DNA from: CAWKAV01 sp963847735
GTDB taxonomy: Bacteria > Desulfobacterota > Desulfuromonadia > Desulfuromonadales > BM103
Assembly: GCA_963847735.1 (NCBI GenBank)
Contig: CAWKAV010000022.1
Span: forward strand, 1-64,000
Direction: 5' to 3'
DNA length: 64,000 nucleotides
In this document: positions 20,486-29,142 of the stretch, one piece after another
Layout of the letters: each line of letters starts with the position of its first letter
How positions within the stretch are numbered: the stretch's first letter is position 1
The notes under the pieces: generated by a model
What the model was told of the DNA's origin: nothing
Seen by the model: only the letters and a program-made list of their open reading frames with translations
Database searches by the model: none
Program-made: the position numbers and the translations under genes

Positions 20486-21465
20486 CAGTGATTGCGAATC
20501 AGCTCCGCAACTCGAGCGAAGACCCATTCCTGAACGCTCTGCAGAGAGCCTTGCACTTCGGCCCCGGCTGCGTTGTGATGGCCACCACCATTCATGGCTC
20601 TTGCCAGAGCGCCGACATCAATATTGCCCTTGGAACGGAAGCCGACCTTAAAATTCTGCTCTGAAAGTTGGCGAAAAAAGATCGCCACTTCGACACCACG
20701 TATCGACCTCGGATAGTTGATGAAACGATCGGTGTCATCCTGATCGGCTCCTACGCGCTCATACATATCGAGCGTGACTGCGATTGACGCATACAAGCCA
20801 CAGGCTGAAATCCGTAAGGTCGGCAGAGACAATGCCAACAGGCGCAATCGCACCTCATCCTGACTTTCATACAGTCCGGAGGCAATGGACCATGGATCAA
20901 CACCAAGGCCAACCATTTTACCTGCCACCTCAAAAGCCTCCGGATTTGCATTGGAATAACGGAAGGAACCGGTGTCGGAGAGAATCGCCGTATAGATACA
21001 GGTGGCGACTTGGTTGGAAATCAAATGTCCTGCTGCATGCAACAGACGGTAAATCAGAACACCTGTTGCGCAGGCCTCGGTATCAACATAATAGATATCG
21101 CCAAAGTCTTCTGAAAAAGGATGGTGGTCTATATTGACAAGAGATTGGCAACGCTCTTTGATCCAGCTTCCCGCGCGTTTTAATTCACCGGCATCGAGGA
21201 CAAAACCTGCATCAAACGTTTGTGATTCATCAATCTCGTGAACGACCGTGTCATAACCGGGCAGGAACTCATATTCCAAAGGAGCAGAGTCGCGGTTGTA
21301 GGCAACCACATCCTTGCCCATTTCCCGCAAAGCGTTCGCCAGCGCTAGAGTCGAACCAATCGCGTCGCCATCAGGGCCCTCATGAGAACTGATTAAAAAT
21401 GTCTGGCTGCTTTTAATCAGCTGCAGAACCGATTCAATCATCTTGCTGTTCGTTTGGTTTGACAT
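20485..21465 (-). CDS. nrnA: DHH-family phosphoesterase, bifunctional oligoribonuclease/PAP phosphatase
   Basis: This 326-aa DHH-DHHA1 protein degrades short oligoribonucleotides and dephosphorylates 3'-phosphoadenosine 5'-phosphate in characterised NrnA proteins. Metal-binding motifs are visible: SSHEGPDGDAIGS, VLDAG, VNIDHHP and SDTGSFRYSN. The DHHA1 substrate motif GGGHHNAAG is near the C-terminus. It lies between rbfA, whose stop it overlaps by about 30 bases, and truB, the standard location. Confidence 0.92.
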   Translation of the reverse strand: MSNQTNSKMIESVLQLIKSSQTFLISSHEGPDGDAIGSTLALANALREMGKDVVAYNRDSAPLEYEFLPGYDTVVHEIDESQTFDAGFVLDAGELKRAGSWIKERCQSLVNIDHHPFSEDFGDIYYVDTEACATGVLIYRLLHAAGHLISNQVATCIYTAILSDTGSFRYSNANPEAFEVAGKMVGLGVDPWSIASGLYESQDEVRLRLLALSLPTLRISACGLYASIAVTLDMYERVGADQDDTDRFINYPRSIRGVEVAIFFRQLSEQNFKVGFRSKGNIDVGALARAMNGGGHHNAAGAEVQGSLQSVQEWVFARVAELIRNH

Positions 21466-21793
21466 CTTTCAAAAGTTTCTCGATCTTCTGGCCATAATCG
21501 AAAGAGGCGTCATATTCAAAGCGAATTTCAGGAATGTGACGGAGACGCAATTGGCGGCCGAGCTGCTGGCGGATGTAGGACGAGCTGCTATTGAGGCCAG
21601 CCTGAGTCTCGCTACGAGCGTCCTGTGTTCCCATCAGGGTGTAAAAGACCCGCGCCTGACTTAGATCAGAAGTCACATCAACCGACGTAATTGTTACAAA
21701 ACCGATACGCGGGTCCTTGAGTCCCCTGATCAGAAGGCTCGAAATTTCTTTGCGGATGGCCTCGGCCACCCTTTCAGCACGTTGTGTTGACAC
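21434..21793 (-). CDS. rbfA: Ribosome-binding factor A
   Basis: RbfA (119 aa) is a KH-like factor that helps mature the 16S 5' end and 30S subunit, particularly in the cold. The text RAERVAEAIRKEISSLL and LKDPRIGFVTITSVDVTSDL is diagnostic, and RHIPEIRFEYDASFDYG forms the later core. The start codon is GTG. Its 3' end overlaps the nrnA start. Position between the DUF503 gene and nrnA fits the nusA-infB operon. Confidence 0.95.
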   Translation of the reverse strand: MSTQRAERVAEAIRKEISSLLIRGLKDPRIGFVTITSVDVTSDLSQARVFYTLMGTQDARSETQAGLNSSSSYIRQQLGRQLRLRHIPEIRFEYDASFDYGQKIEKLLKDVKPNEQQDD

Positions 21794-21810
21794 TTTGATA
21801 TCTCTGTATT

Positions 21811-22098
21811 TCAGTAGTGGATGAATTCAAGTGAAGCATCGACCAGATCAAGCTCTGCGGACGCCAGGATTTCATCTTCTATTCTGGAAAGAATCGGAGC
21901 CAGTACCTGCTCTGAAGAGCTGACAACGGCAAAACCAAGCTGCGTTCTCTGCCAGAGATCCTGATGCCCCACCTCTGCGCAGCTTACCGGAAAGCGATTG
22001 CGGCAGCGTGCCAGTATTTTCTGGATCACACTGCGCTTCTGCTTAAGATTCTGCGGCCCATGCAGGCGCAAGTCCAGCTTCAACACACCTATAACCAT
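21811..22098 (-). CDS. DUF503 (YlxP-like) protein
   Basis: This 95-aa protein belongs to DUF503, found between infB and rbfA in many Gram-positive and deltaproteobacterial genomes. Characteristic text is LRLHGPQNLKQKRSVIQKI and CAEVGHQDLWQRTQLGFAVV. The molecular role is unsettled; the context points to ribosome assembly or translation. The gaps to infB (22 bases) and rbfA (17 bases) support a single operon. Confidence 0.88.
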   Translation of the reverse strand: MVIGVLKLDLRLHGPQNLKQKRSVIQKILARCRNRFPVSCAEVGHQDLWQRTQLGFAVVSSSEQVLAPILSRIEDEILASAELDLVDASLEFIHY

Positions 22099-22120
22099 AA
22101 GATTTCATCACACGGCCCCT

Positions 22121-24937
22121 CTAAAGTGCCGTCTTGAAGGACTTGATTTCGTAAGCTTCGATAATATCACCTGGTTTGATGTCATTGTAATTTTCCAGGC
22201 CGATGCCGCACTCGTAATTATTATTAACCTCTTTGACATCATCCTTGAAGCGTCGCAGCGAGCCCAACTTGCCGGTCCAGATGACAACATCATCACGCAG
22301 CAGGCGGGCGTGAGCATTACGAAGAATTCTGCCGGAGACGACGTAACAACCGGCGATGGTGCCGACCTTGGTGACGTTGAACACATCGCGAACTTCAGCC
22401 CGGCCAAGATCTTCCTCTTTGAGAGTCGGTGCCAGCAGACCTTCCATGGCATCCTTGATATCATTAACCGCATCATAGATGATGTTGTAGAGACGGATAT
22501 CGACACCTTCAAGTTCAGCGTGTTCGCTTGCCTTGGGAGCCGGGCGCACATTGAAACCAAGCACGATGGCATTGGAGGCGGAAGCCAGACTGATATCTGT
22601 TTCGGTGATGCCACCGACTCCGGAATGGATCACAATCAGGCGGCAGGCCTCCGTTGAGAGTTTCTTCAAAGTGGCAGAGACAGCTTCAGCAGAACCCTGT
22701 ACATCGGCCTTGACAATAACTTTAAGTTCTTTAACATCGCCTTTCTGGATGCGAGCGTAGAGTTCCTCCAGCGAGATTTTACTGGTCTTGGCCAGTTCTG
22801 CTTCACGCATCTTGTGGTGACGATGCTGGGCAACATCCTTGGCAACCTTTTCATCCTCAACACCATGGAACGATTCACCGGCGTCAGGAACACCGGACAG
22901 ACCGGTGACCTCGACCGGGAAGGAAGGCCCCGCTTCAAGTACCGTCTGACCGCGATCGTTCGCCATCGATCTGACACGACCGTAATGAAGACCCGCAACG
23001 ATCGGATCGCCAATTCTCAGGGTCCCTTTTTGCACCAGGACTGTCGCCACAGGACCGCGACCCCTGTCAAGCCGTGCCTCGACCACTGTTCCCTGGGCCC
23101 GTTTGGTCGGATCAGCCTGAAGTTCGAGGACTTCAGCCTGCAGCAGGATCATCTCCAGCAATTTGTCAATATTGGTTTTTTCTTTAGCAGAAACATTAAC
23201 AAAAATGGTATCGCCGCCCCAGCTTTCCGGCAGCAGTTCCAGGTCTGACAGTTCCTGCATGACCTTGTCTGGGTTGGCCCCCGGCTTGTCTATCTTATTG
23301 ACTGCGACAATGATCGGAACCCCGGCAGCCTTGGAGTGATTGATCGCCTCCCTGGTCTGCGGCATGACACCGTCATCGGCGGCAACGACCAGAACCACAA
23401 TATCGGTGACCTCTGCACCACGGGCACGCATCGCCGTAAAGGCTTCGTGCCCGGGAGTGTCGAGGAACGTCATTTTACGGCCATCAAGCTCGACATCGTA
23501 GGCACCGATATGCTGGGTTATGCCACCAGCCTCTCCTTCGGTGACATTTGCTTCACGAATCGCGTCAAGCAGGCTTGTCTTACCATGGTCGACGTGTCCC
23601 ATGATTGTAATAACGGGTGGACGCGGCACCAGATTCCCGTCATCGTTCGCTTCGATGTCGATACTCGAATGGGAGAGGATGGTATCCTCATCAAAGGCCA
23701 CGTTTTCAACTTCATAACCAAACTCGACCGCCAGAATAGCAGCTGATTCAAAATCCAGAGGATGATTTATGGTCACCATCTGTCCCTGGCTCATCAACTC
23801 TTTAATGAGATCGTTGGCTTTAACGCCCATCCGCTTGGCCAACTCGCCAATTGTGATGACGTCTGTGATCCGAATCTTACGCTTGATCGCTTTCGACTGG
23901 GTGATTTCGGTTTTTTTGCCAGGACGAGTCGATTTTTTGCCTTTACGATAACGCTCGTTGCGGTCAGGCTCGTAAACCTCCCTGCGTGCCTTGCGCCTCT
24001 GTCCGTCAACCTCAACGCTGGCAACGACATCGCGCACCTTCTTTTTCTTTTTGACAGAGCGACCCTCTTTTTCCTGGAGGACATCTGGCTGTATCATTGA
24101 TAAATCTGGACCGCCCGATGCTCCTGGACGACCCGATGCTCCCGGACGACCCGGTGCTCCCGGACGACTTGGTGCTCCTGGACGGCTCGGTGCCCCCGAA
24201 CGACCCGGTGCTCCCGGACGACCCGGTGCTCCCGGACGGCTAGGTGCTCCCGGACGGCTCGGTGCTCCTTCGCGGCCTGGTGCTCCTGGACGGCTCGGTG
24301 ATCCTGGACGGCTCGGTGCTCCCGGACGGCTCGGTGCTCCATCGCGACCTGGTGCGACCGGACGGTTCCCCCTTTCAAAAGGGGTGACCTGACGGCGAGA
24401 TTTATCTGCTGGAGTTGGAAGTTCGACATGGCCAAGAATCTTGGCATGAGTGACCATCTCCTTTTTTTCTTTCTTAGCAGGGGCCTTTTCAGTCTTTTCG
24501 TCAGACACCACTGACCCAGAAACCTCAGATGATGCCTGGGCTGCGTCAATAGCGGCAAGGGGCTCTTCAGCGGCCGGTGCTTCCATAATGGGTGCAGACG
24601 GTTTCGGCTCAAGCTTATCCTCAGCGACAGGGGCAACTTCTTCAGACGCAATCGGCGCTGATTCTTCAGTCACTGGCTCTTCCTTGGCAACAGTCTTGCG
24701 GCGCCGGATTAGACCGGAGCCAAGGCGTTCCTCTTTGACCTCGACTTCACCCTTGCCTGAAGATGGTGCGTCATCAACCTGCCTGGCTCGTCCAGTCTCG
24801 AACTTGTGGGCCACTTCTTCTTCCAGAGCACTCATATGGTTCTTGACCTCAATACCGGACTGGTTCAGTTGGTCAACAAGGTCCTTGTTGTCCAAACCCA
24901 ACTTGGTCGCCAACTCATAAACACGAATTTTAGCCAT
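22121..24937 (-). CDS. infB: Translation initiation factor IF-2
   Basis: IF-2 (about 938 aa) is the GTPase that recruits fMet-tRNA to the 30S subunit and promotes subunit joining. Residues 1-50 form an IF2N-like domain (RVYELATKLGLDNKDLVDQL). A long acidic, then Gly-Pro-Arg-rich linker follows, and a second IF2N domain lies near 360-400. The G domain has GHVDHGKT (about 448-455), DTPGHEAF and NKIDKPGANP. Domains II-IV follow to the end, with VIVKADVQGSAEAV and the fMet-tRNA-binding C2 domain. The ATG at 24937 overlaps the upstream stop as TGATG and has AGGGGA before it; a TTG one codon earlier is less likely. Confidence 0.97.
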   Translation of the reverse strand: MAKIRVYELATKLGLDNKDLVDQLNQSGIEVKNHMSALEEEVAHKFETGRARQVDDAPSSGKGEVEVKEERLGSGLIRRRKTVAKEEPVTEESAPIASEEVAPVAEDKLEPKPSAPIMEAPAAEEPLAAIDAAQASSEVSGSVVSDEKTEKAPAKKEKKEMVTHAKILGHVELPTPADKSRRQVTPFERGNRPVAPGRDGAPSRPGAPSRPGSPSRPGAPGREGAPSRPGAPSRPGAPGRPGAPGRSGAPSRPGAPSRPGAPGRPGASGRPGASGGPDLSMIQPDVLQEKEGRSVKKKKKVRDVVASVEVDGQRRKARREVYEPDRNERYRKGKKSTRPGKKTEITQSKAIKRKIRITDVITIGELAKRMGVKANDLIKELMSQGQMVTINHPLDFESAAILAVEFGYEVENVAFDEDTILSHSSIDIEANDDGNLVPRPPVITIMGHVDHGKTSLLDAIREANVTEGEAGGITQHIGAYDVELDGRKMTFLDTPGHEAFTAMRARGAEVTDIVVLVVAADDGVMPQTREAINHSKAAGVPIIVAVNKIDKPGANPDKVMQELSDLELLPESWGGDTIFVNVSAKEKTNIDKLLEMILLQAEVLELQADPTKRAQGTVVEARLDRGRGPVATVLVQKGTLRIGDPIVAGLHYGRVRSMANDRGQTVLEAGPSFPVEVTGLSGVPDAGESFHGVEDEKVAKDVAQHRHHKMREAELAKTSKISLEELYARIQKGDVKELKVIVKADVQGSAEAVSATLKKLSTEACRLIVIHSGVGGITETDISLASASNAIVLGFNVRPAPKASEHAELEGVDIRLYNIIYDAVNDIKDAMEGLLAPTLKEEDLGRAEVRDVFNVTKVGTIAGCYVVSGRILRNAHARLLRDDVVIWTGKLGSLRRFKDDVKEVNNNYECGIGLENYNDIKPGDIIEAYEIKSFKTAL
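24107..24358 (-). repeat. 18-bp tandem repeat coding RPGAPS/G units in IF-2
   Basis: About fourteen 18-bp units encode six-residue repeats of the type RPGAPS or RPGAPG, covering about residues 195-278 of IF-2. Unit sequences differ at synonymous positions and occasionally in residue (RPGSPS, REGAPS, RSGAPS). The linker is extended and probably disordered. The copy number may vary between strains, and such tracts can collapse in assembly. Confidence 0.9.
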
Positions 24938-25533
24938 CAACTTTCCCCTGAGATATCCTGATAACGGAGCAGTTCATCAAGAAATGCCTCCGCCAGCTTT
25001 CCATCGGGCAAACCAACAACACTTCTCTCCGCACGCCCGAGAATACGGCCAAGTTCCAACTTATCAAACAATACTGTCGTCATGACCTTTTGCATTAGAG
25101 CTTTGTGTCTGATCTTTTCACCGATCTGCAGTGATATATCCCCGGCTAGAATGACAACTGCCAGGGGCTTCTTCCGAGACAAGGCATCAAGCACCGCATT
25201 ACTGCCAGCAACAAAGTTTGCTGACTTGCGCGCCATACCGAGCAAACTGGCCAGATGTGCAAGCAATACCCGGGCGACATCCTCGACCAGCGCCTTTCCG
25301 GTAACCGGTTGACAAGCCCTGTGAAATGCCCTGTCAAACTGCTTTTTTCTGACGGCAGTCTCAATGCACTCCCGACTGTTGCAGAGATAGGCTCCGCGGC
25401 CAGGCAATCTACCTTTCAGATCGGCCAGAATCTCACCAGCCGGTGAGCAGACGAAACGAAACAACTGGTCCTGATCCATGACCTGACGGCAGCCAAGACA
25501 GGTACGCTGTGGTGGTCTGCGAACCTGTGTCAC
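24937..25533 (-). CDS. YlxR (DUF448) - L7Ae/YlxQ-like fusion
   Basis: This 198-aa protein joins two RNA-binding domains that are usually separate neighbouring genes between nusA and infB. Residues 1-85 are YlxR-like, with RTCLGCRQVMDQDQLFRFV and LPGRGAYLCNSRECIETA. Residues 95-198 are L7Ae/L30e-like, with LLGMARKSANFVAGSNAVLD and VILAGDISLQIGEKI. The start is GTG with AGGA upstream, two bases after the nusA stop. No frameshift is needed for the fusion, so it is probably real. A role in translation or RNase P modulation is inferred from relatives. Confidence 0.88.
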   Translation of the reverse strand: MTQVRRPPQRTCLGCRQVMDQDQLFRFVCSPAGEILADLKGRLPGRGAYLCNSRECIETAVRKKQFDRAFHRACQPVTGKALVEDVARVLLAHLASLLGMARKSANFVAGSNAVLDALSRKKPLAVVILAGDISLQIGEKIRHKALMQKVMTTVLFDKLELGRILGRAERSVVGLPDGKLAEAFLDELLRYQDISGES

Positions 25534-25535
25534 CT

Positions 25536-26801
25536 CTATTCCTGGCTCTCTGTTCCTGTCAATGCTGCACTTCTGGCTTCCAGGGCCCGCAGCACTGTCA
25601 CACGCTTCTCACCTTCTGCTCTGATCATAAGATCATCGGCCGATTCGGCCAGGTTGATCTCAGCAACAGCATCTTTGGCGGACATTTCACTGAAGAGCAC
25701 GGCGGCGGCTTCCGTCTCTGCCGAATCCTCATCGTTGCCGCTCCCGGTCAATTCCTCGAGCTCAGCTTCCGCAGCACGTGTTTCGCTGATAATGTCGATT
25801 TTCCATCCCGTCAACTTGGCTGCCAGGCGAACATTCTGGCCCTTTTTGCCAATAGCCAGAGAAAGCTGGTCATCAGGGACAATAACTTCCAGTGATTCGG
25901 AGTCGCTATCGACATAAACCCTGGTGACTTCAGCCGGAGACAGTGCCGAGCAGGCAAAACGAGCGATGTCATGTGTCCAGTTGATAATGTCAATTTTCTC
26001 GCCACGCAACTCGGAAACCACATTCTGGACACGTGCACCGCGCATCCCGACACAGGCTCCGATCGGATCGACATCCGGATCATTGGAATAGACTGCGATC
26101 TTGGCCCGGCTGCCCGGTTCACGTGAGACAGCTTTGATTTCGACAATCCCTTCGGCAACTTCCGGTACTTCCATGCGGAAAAGCTCTATCAGCAGACCCG
26201 GATGGGTCCGTGACAGTATGATCTGCGGTCCTTTGGTTGCCATGCGAACGTCTGAGATGTAAGCCCTCACACGGTCACCCTGACGATAATTCTCGCGCGG
26301 GACCTGTTCACGATGTGGCAGCAACGCTTCAGTACGGCCGAGATCGACGATCAGGTCACCACGCTCATAGCGACGAACGATACCATTGACCAGTTCGCCG
26401 ACACGATCCTTGAATTCGTTGAAGACCCCTTCACGTTCAGCTTCACGAACTTTCTGGATAATTACCTGCTTAGCGGTCTGGGCTGCGATGCGACTGAAAC
26501 TGCTCGCGTCCATCTTCATGCCAAGCGAGTCACCGATTTCGACATCCTTGTCAATTTCACGTGCCTCTGAGAGATCTATCTCCTGGTAGGAATTCTCTAC
26601 TTCATCAACCACAGTGACGAACTCAAAGACCTCGACCTCACCGGCTTCGTCGTTATAGTGGGCCTCTAGGTCGCGGGTGTTGCGATACTTTTTGTTTGCC
26701 GCTGACAGAACGGCCGCCTCCAAAGCCTCGACCAATACTGCCCGTTTAATGCTCTTGTCTTTGACCACCTGGTCGATAATGTGATTCAGGTTAATATTCA
26801 T
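25536..26801 (-). CDS. nusA: Transcription termination/antitermination protein NusA
   Basis: NusA (about 421 aa) binds RNA polymerase and nascent RNA, affecting pausing, termination and rRNA antitermination. The N-terminal polymerase-binding domain spans residues 1-125. An S1 domain follows (GELVNGIVRRYERGDLIVDL), then KH1 (IGACVGMRGARVQNVVSEL) and KH2 (LAIGKKGQNVRLAAKLTGW). A short acidic tail follows without full C-terminal acidic repeats. The ATG at 26801 is preferred to one five codons earlier because AGGGGGAAGGG directly precedes it. It begins the nusA-ylxRQ-infB run after rimP. Confidence 0.96.
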   Translation of the reverse strand: MNINLNHIIDQVVKDKSIKRAVLVEALEAAVLSAANKKYRNTRDLEAHYNDEAGEVEVFEFVTVVDEVENSYQEIDLSEAREIDKDVEIGDSLGMKMDASSFSRIAAQTAKQVIIQKVREAEREGVFNEFKDRVGELVNGIVRRYERGDLIVDLGRTEALLPHREQVPRENYRQGDRVRAYISDVRMATKGPQIILSRTHPGLLIELFRMEVPEVAEGIVEIKAVSREPGSRAKIAVYSNDPDVDPIGACVGMRGARVQNVVSELRGEKIDIINWTHDIARFACSALSPAEVTRVYVDSDSESLEVIVPDDQLSLAIGKKGQNVRLAAKLTGWKIDIISETRAAEAELEELTGSGNDEDSAETEAAAVLFSEMSAKDAVAEINLAESADDLMIRAEGEKRVTVLRALEARSAALTGTESQE

Positions 26802-26872
26802 CCCTTCCCCCTGCATGCTCCCAACCTCGTGGTGGCGAATGCTGTCGAAGTCTGTATTTGGTGAAACACTGA

Positions 26873-27358
26873 TTAAAATTCTTCTTCAAGATTTGCTTGT
26901 TTAATCTCGTCCAAAGCGATAACTGCCAATCCGCCCTTCTCGTCACTCTGCTTGAGACGAACCTGACCATCCTCAAGACCGAGCAAAACACCGACAAAAG
27001 TCTTGCGGGTATGGCCTCGCTGATCCGGGTCGAGCAGATGAAACGTCTTCAACTTGACTTTCCTTCCGGCAAAACGCTCAAAATCAGCTGGCTTTTTCAG
27101 AGGTCGATCCAGTCCCGGCGATGAGATTTCGAGGCGATAGGATGACCTGATCGGATCATCGATCTCGAGGACAGCCCCGACTTCACGGCTCACCGTGGCA
27201 CAATCATCAAGGTTGATGCCGGCGGGCTTGTCGATAAAAATACGCAAAGCCAGTTGGCGACCATCCTGCTGCAATAAAAGATCGACCAATTCAAAGCCCA
27301 GATCATCAAGGATCGGCAGCAGCAGCGCTTCAATCTGTGTCAGGATTTTTTCTTGCAT
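26873..27358 (-). CDS. rimP: Ribosome maturation factor RimP
   Basis: RimP (161 aa) aids 30S assembly. The family text GFELVDLLLQQDGRQLALRI, DDCATVSREVGAVLEIDDPI and YRLEISSPGLDRPLK is clear. The ATG at 27358 is chosen because the family begins near it; an upstream start would extend into terminator sequence. The ribosome-binding site is weak (GGAT), and the start lies about 15 bases from the T-run of the preceding terminator. This suggests that the nusA operon either starts very close to here or depends on read-through. Confidence 0.93.
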   Translation of the reverse strand: MQEKILTQIEALLLPILDDLGFELVDLLLQQDGRQLALRIFIDKPAGINLDDCATVSREVGAVLEIDDPIRSSYRLEISSPGLDRPLKKPADFERFAGRKVKLKTFHLLDPDQRGHTRKTFVGVLLGLEDGQVRLKQSDEKGGLAVIALDEIKQANLEEEF

Positions 27359-27372
27359 CGCATATCCAAAAC

Positions 27373-27398
27373 AAAAAAAGCGAGCCGCTAGGCTCACT
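27373..27398 (-). terminator. Rho-independent terminator between rlmD and rimP
   Basis: On the minus strand GTGAGCC-TAGC-GGCTCGC forms a seven-base stem (one G-U pair) with a four-base loop, followed by TTTTTTTG. It lies between the rlmD stop and the rimP start and would end the trmJ-rlmD transcript. The plus strand also has a short T-run after the stem. Confidence 0.75.
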
Positions 27399-27461
27399 TT
27401 TCATACGAAAAGTTAATTGAGTATTTTCTATCAAAGCTCCCCGCAGAATGCAAGGAAAAAG

Positions 27462-28778
27462 TCATTCTGACCGTTTATCAGCCTCCGCTCTTCTTAACAA
27501 TGTCATACTTTCTATATGCCAGGTTTGTGGAAAAAGATCAAAAGGCTGGCTCGAGACAACCTCGTAGCCACCTTGAACGAGAGGTGTCAGATCACGTACC
27601 AAGGTCGCAGGATCGCAGGAAACATAGAGGACCTTTGTCGGGCGGAGCTTCAAAAGCTCAAGGGAGACCTGGTAATTGCCGGTGCGTGGAGGATCAATGA
27701 TGACCAGATCGAGGTCGTCTCCGGAGTGGAAAAGATCTTTGATGCTGGAAGCATCGGCTGCGTAAAACTCGGCATTGCAGATATTGTTGGCTGCCGCATT
27801 GATGCGCGCGCTGATTATAGACGGGACATGATCTTCAACACCGACAACACGCCCTGCCCTGCGGGCAAGCGGCAGGCTGAAATTACCCATTCCGCAAAAC
27901 AGGTCAAGCACGGTTTCGGTTCCGTCCAATGTCAGAAGCTCGAGGATGCCGGCGACCATGTTGCGATTCTGTGCCGAGTTGACCTGAACAAAGCCACCAG
28001 GGCCGTAGCGTAAGGTTATCTCAGGCCGGTCAATTCTGACAATCAGGTCAACCTCACCGTGAACAACCTCAATATTGTCCTTGCGCTCCGATCTCATACA
28101 GGCATTTATCTGATGACGACCGGCGAAGCTCTTCAACCAGTCGAGTATTTGTCGCTCCCCTTGAGGAAGGACATGAAGAGTGATTCTGATCCCGCCATCA
28201 TCGCCACAGGCTATATCAATCCCCAGAACTGAATCGGGGCATGGCACACTTGGTGATTCATTGCGAAACAGGTCCAGAGTCTTTTGTATCCGAGGATCAA
28301 CCAGTCGGCAGACATCGATATTGACCACATCATGGGAATTTTGACGATAGAAACCGACCACCAAACCATCTGCGGTCATACGGCACTTGAATTGGGCGCG
28401 GTTGCGATAGTTCCATTCATCAGGTGCGGGGACAACGGGGTTCAAGCGATCGGCGGAGACAAGTTTGCTGCGTATCAAAAGGTCGCCAAAGATCTGTTCC
28501 TTGCAGCGAACCTGCTCGCGATAATCGATATGCTGCCACTGGCAGCCGCCGCAGGAACCGAAGAAAGGACAGGGTGGTTCACGTCTCTGTGCAGAATGCG
28601 TGATGATCTCAAGCAGTTCAGCCTCGACATAGCGACGTCTGGATCTGACAATACGGCAGGCGACCCGGTCGCCGGGGACTGTCATGGGGACAAAGACAGC
28701 CTTGCCATCATGTCGGCCAATGCCACGTCCGCCATGAATAAGTGAAGTGATGTCAAGTTGCTTTATGATTTCAGACAT
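27462..28778 (-). CDS. rlmD: 23S rRNA (uracil-5-)-methyltransferase, RlmD/RumA family
   Basis: This 438-aa enzyme methylates a uridine to 5-methyluridine in 23S rRNA (U1939 in E. coli) using SAM. An N-terminal TRAM domain (LIHGGRGIGRHDGKAVFVP) is followed by the [4Fe-4S] cysteines in CPFFGSCGGCQWQHI. The methyltransferase part has VLDLFCGMGNFSLPLA, IIDPPRTG, the catalytic cysteine in YVSCDPATLVRDL and the general base in HIESMTLLRR. Which uridine is modified cannot be fixed from sequence. It overlaps the upstream hypothetical gene by eight bases. Confidence 0.92.
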   Translation of the reverse strand: MSEIIKQLDITSLIHGGRGIGRHDGKAVFVPMTVPGDRVACRIVRSRRRYVEAELLEIITHSAQRREPPCPFFGSCGGCQWQHIDYREQVRCKEQIFGDLLIRSKLVSADRLNPVVPAPDEWNYRNRAQFKCRMTADGLVVGFYRQNSHDVVNIDVCRLVDPRIQKTLDLFRNESPSVPCPDSVLGIDIACGDDGGIRITLHVLPQGERQILDWLKSFAGRHQINACMRSERKDNIEVVHGEVDLIVRIDRPEITLRYGPGGFVQVNSAQNRNMVAGILELLTLDGTETVLDLFCGMGNFSLPLARRAGRVVGVEDHVPSIISARINAAANNICNAEFYAADASSIKDLFHSGDDLDLVIIDPPRTGNYQVSLELLKLRPTKVLYVSCDPATLVRDLTPLVQGGYEVVSSQPFDLFPQTWHIESMTLLRRAEADKRSE

Positions 28779-29142
28779 ACACGCGGTGGGGACGCCGTTT
28801 GTTCAATTCTGCAGTCACCAGCAAACGGGGATAATCAGGGCGGGCAAGGTAATCAGCGGCATGGCGCATAAAGTCCTCTATCAGCGCGCTGCGCACCGGC
28901 TCAACATCCGCCGTGGCGACCCCCATGCGCTCAAAACGTTTGACGACGGTCAAATGCTCGCCAAGGAATGCAACAGCCTGATCGCGAAAAGATTGATCCT
29001 GCGGGCATGCCGAGGGTAGGTCGCGCAGATGATAAACGATGCTAGCCACAACGCAGACACGGTGATAGTCGCCAAAGTAACGGTTGCTGTCATCAGTAAA
29101 GACAATCTCGAGGCCGTTGGCCAGAAGCTCCCGTCTAATCAT
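28771..29142 (-). CDS. Unrecognised protein between trmJ and rlmD
   Basis: I do not recognise this 123-aa protein. It is soluble, with no signal peptide or membrane helix, and contains the text DDSNRYFGDYHRVCVVASI and a long helical C-terminal half. The ATG at 29142 overlaps the trmJ stop as ATGATTAG. Its own stop overlaps rlmD. Both overlaps suggest it is translated from a trmJ-rlmD transcript, so a role in RNA modification is plausible but inferred. Confidence 0.75.
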   Translation of the reverse strand: MIRRELLANGLEIVFTDDSNRYFGDYHRVCVVASIVYHLRDLPSACPQDQSFRDQAVAFLGEHLTVVKRFERMGVATADVEPVRSALIEDFMRHAADYLARPDYPRLLVTAELNKRRPHRVYV

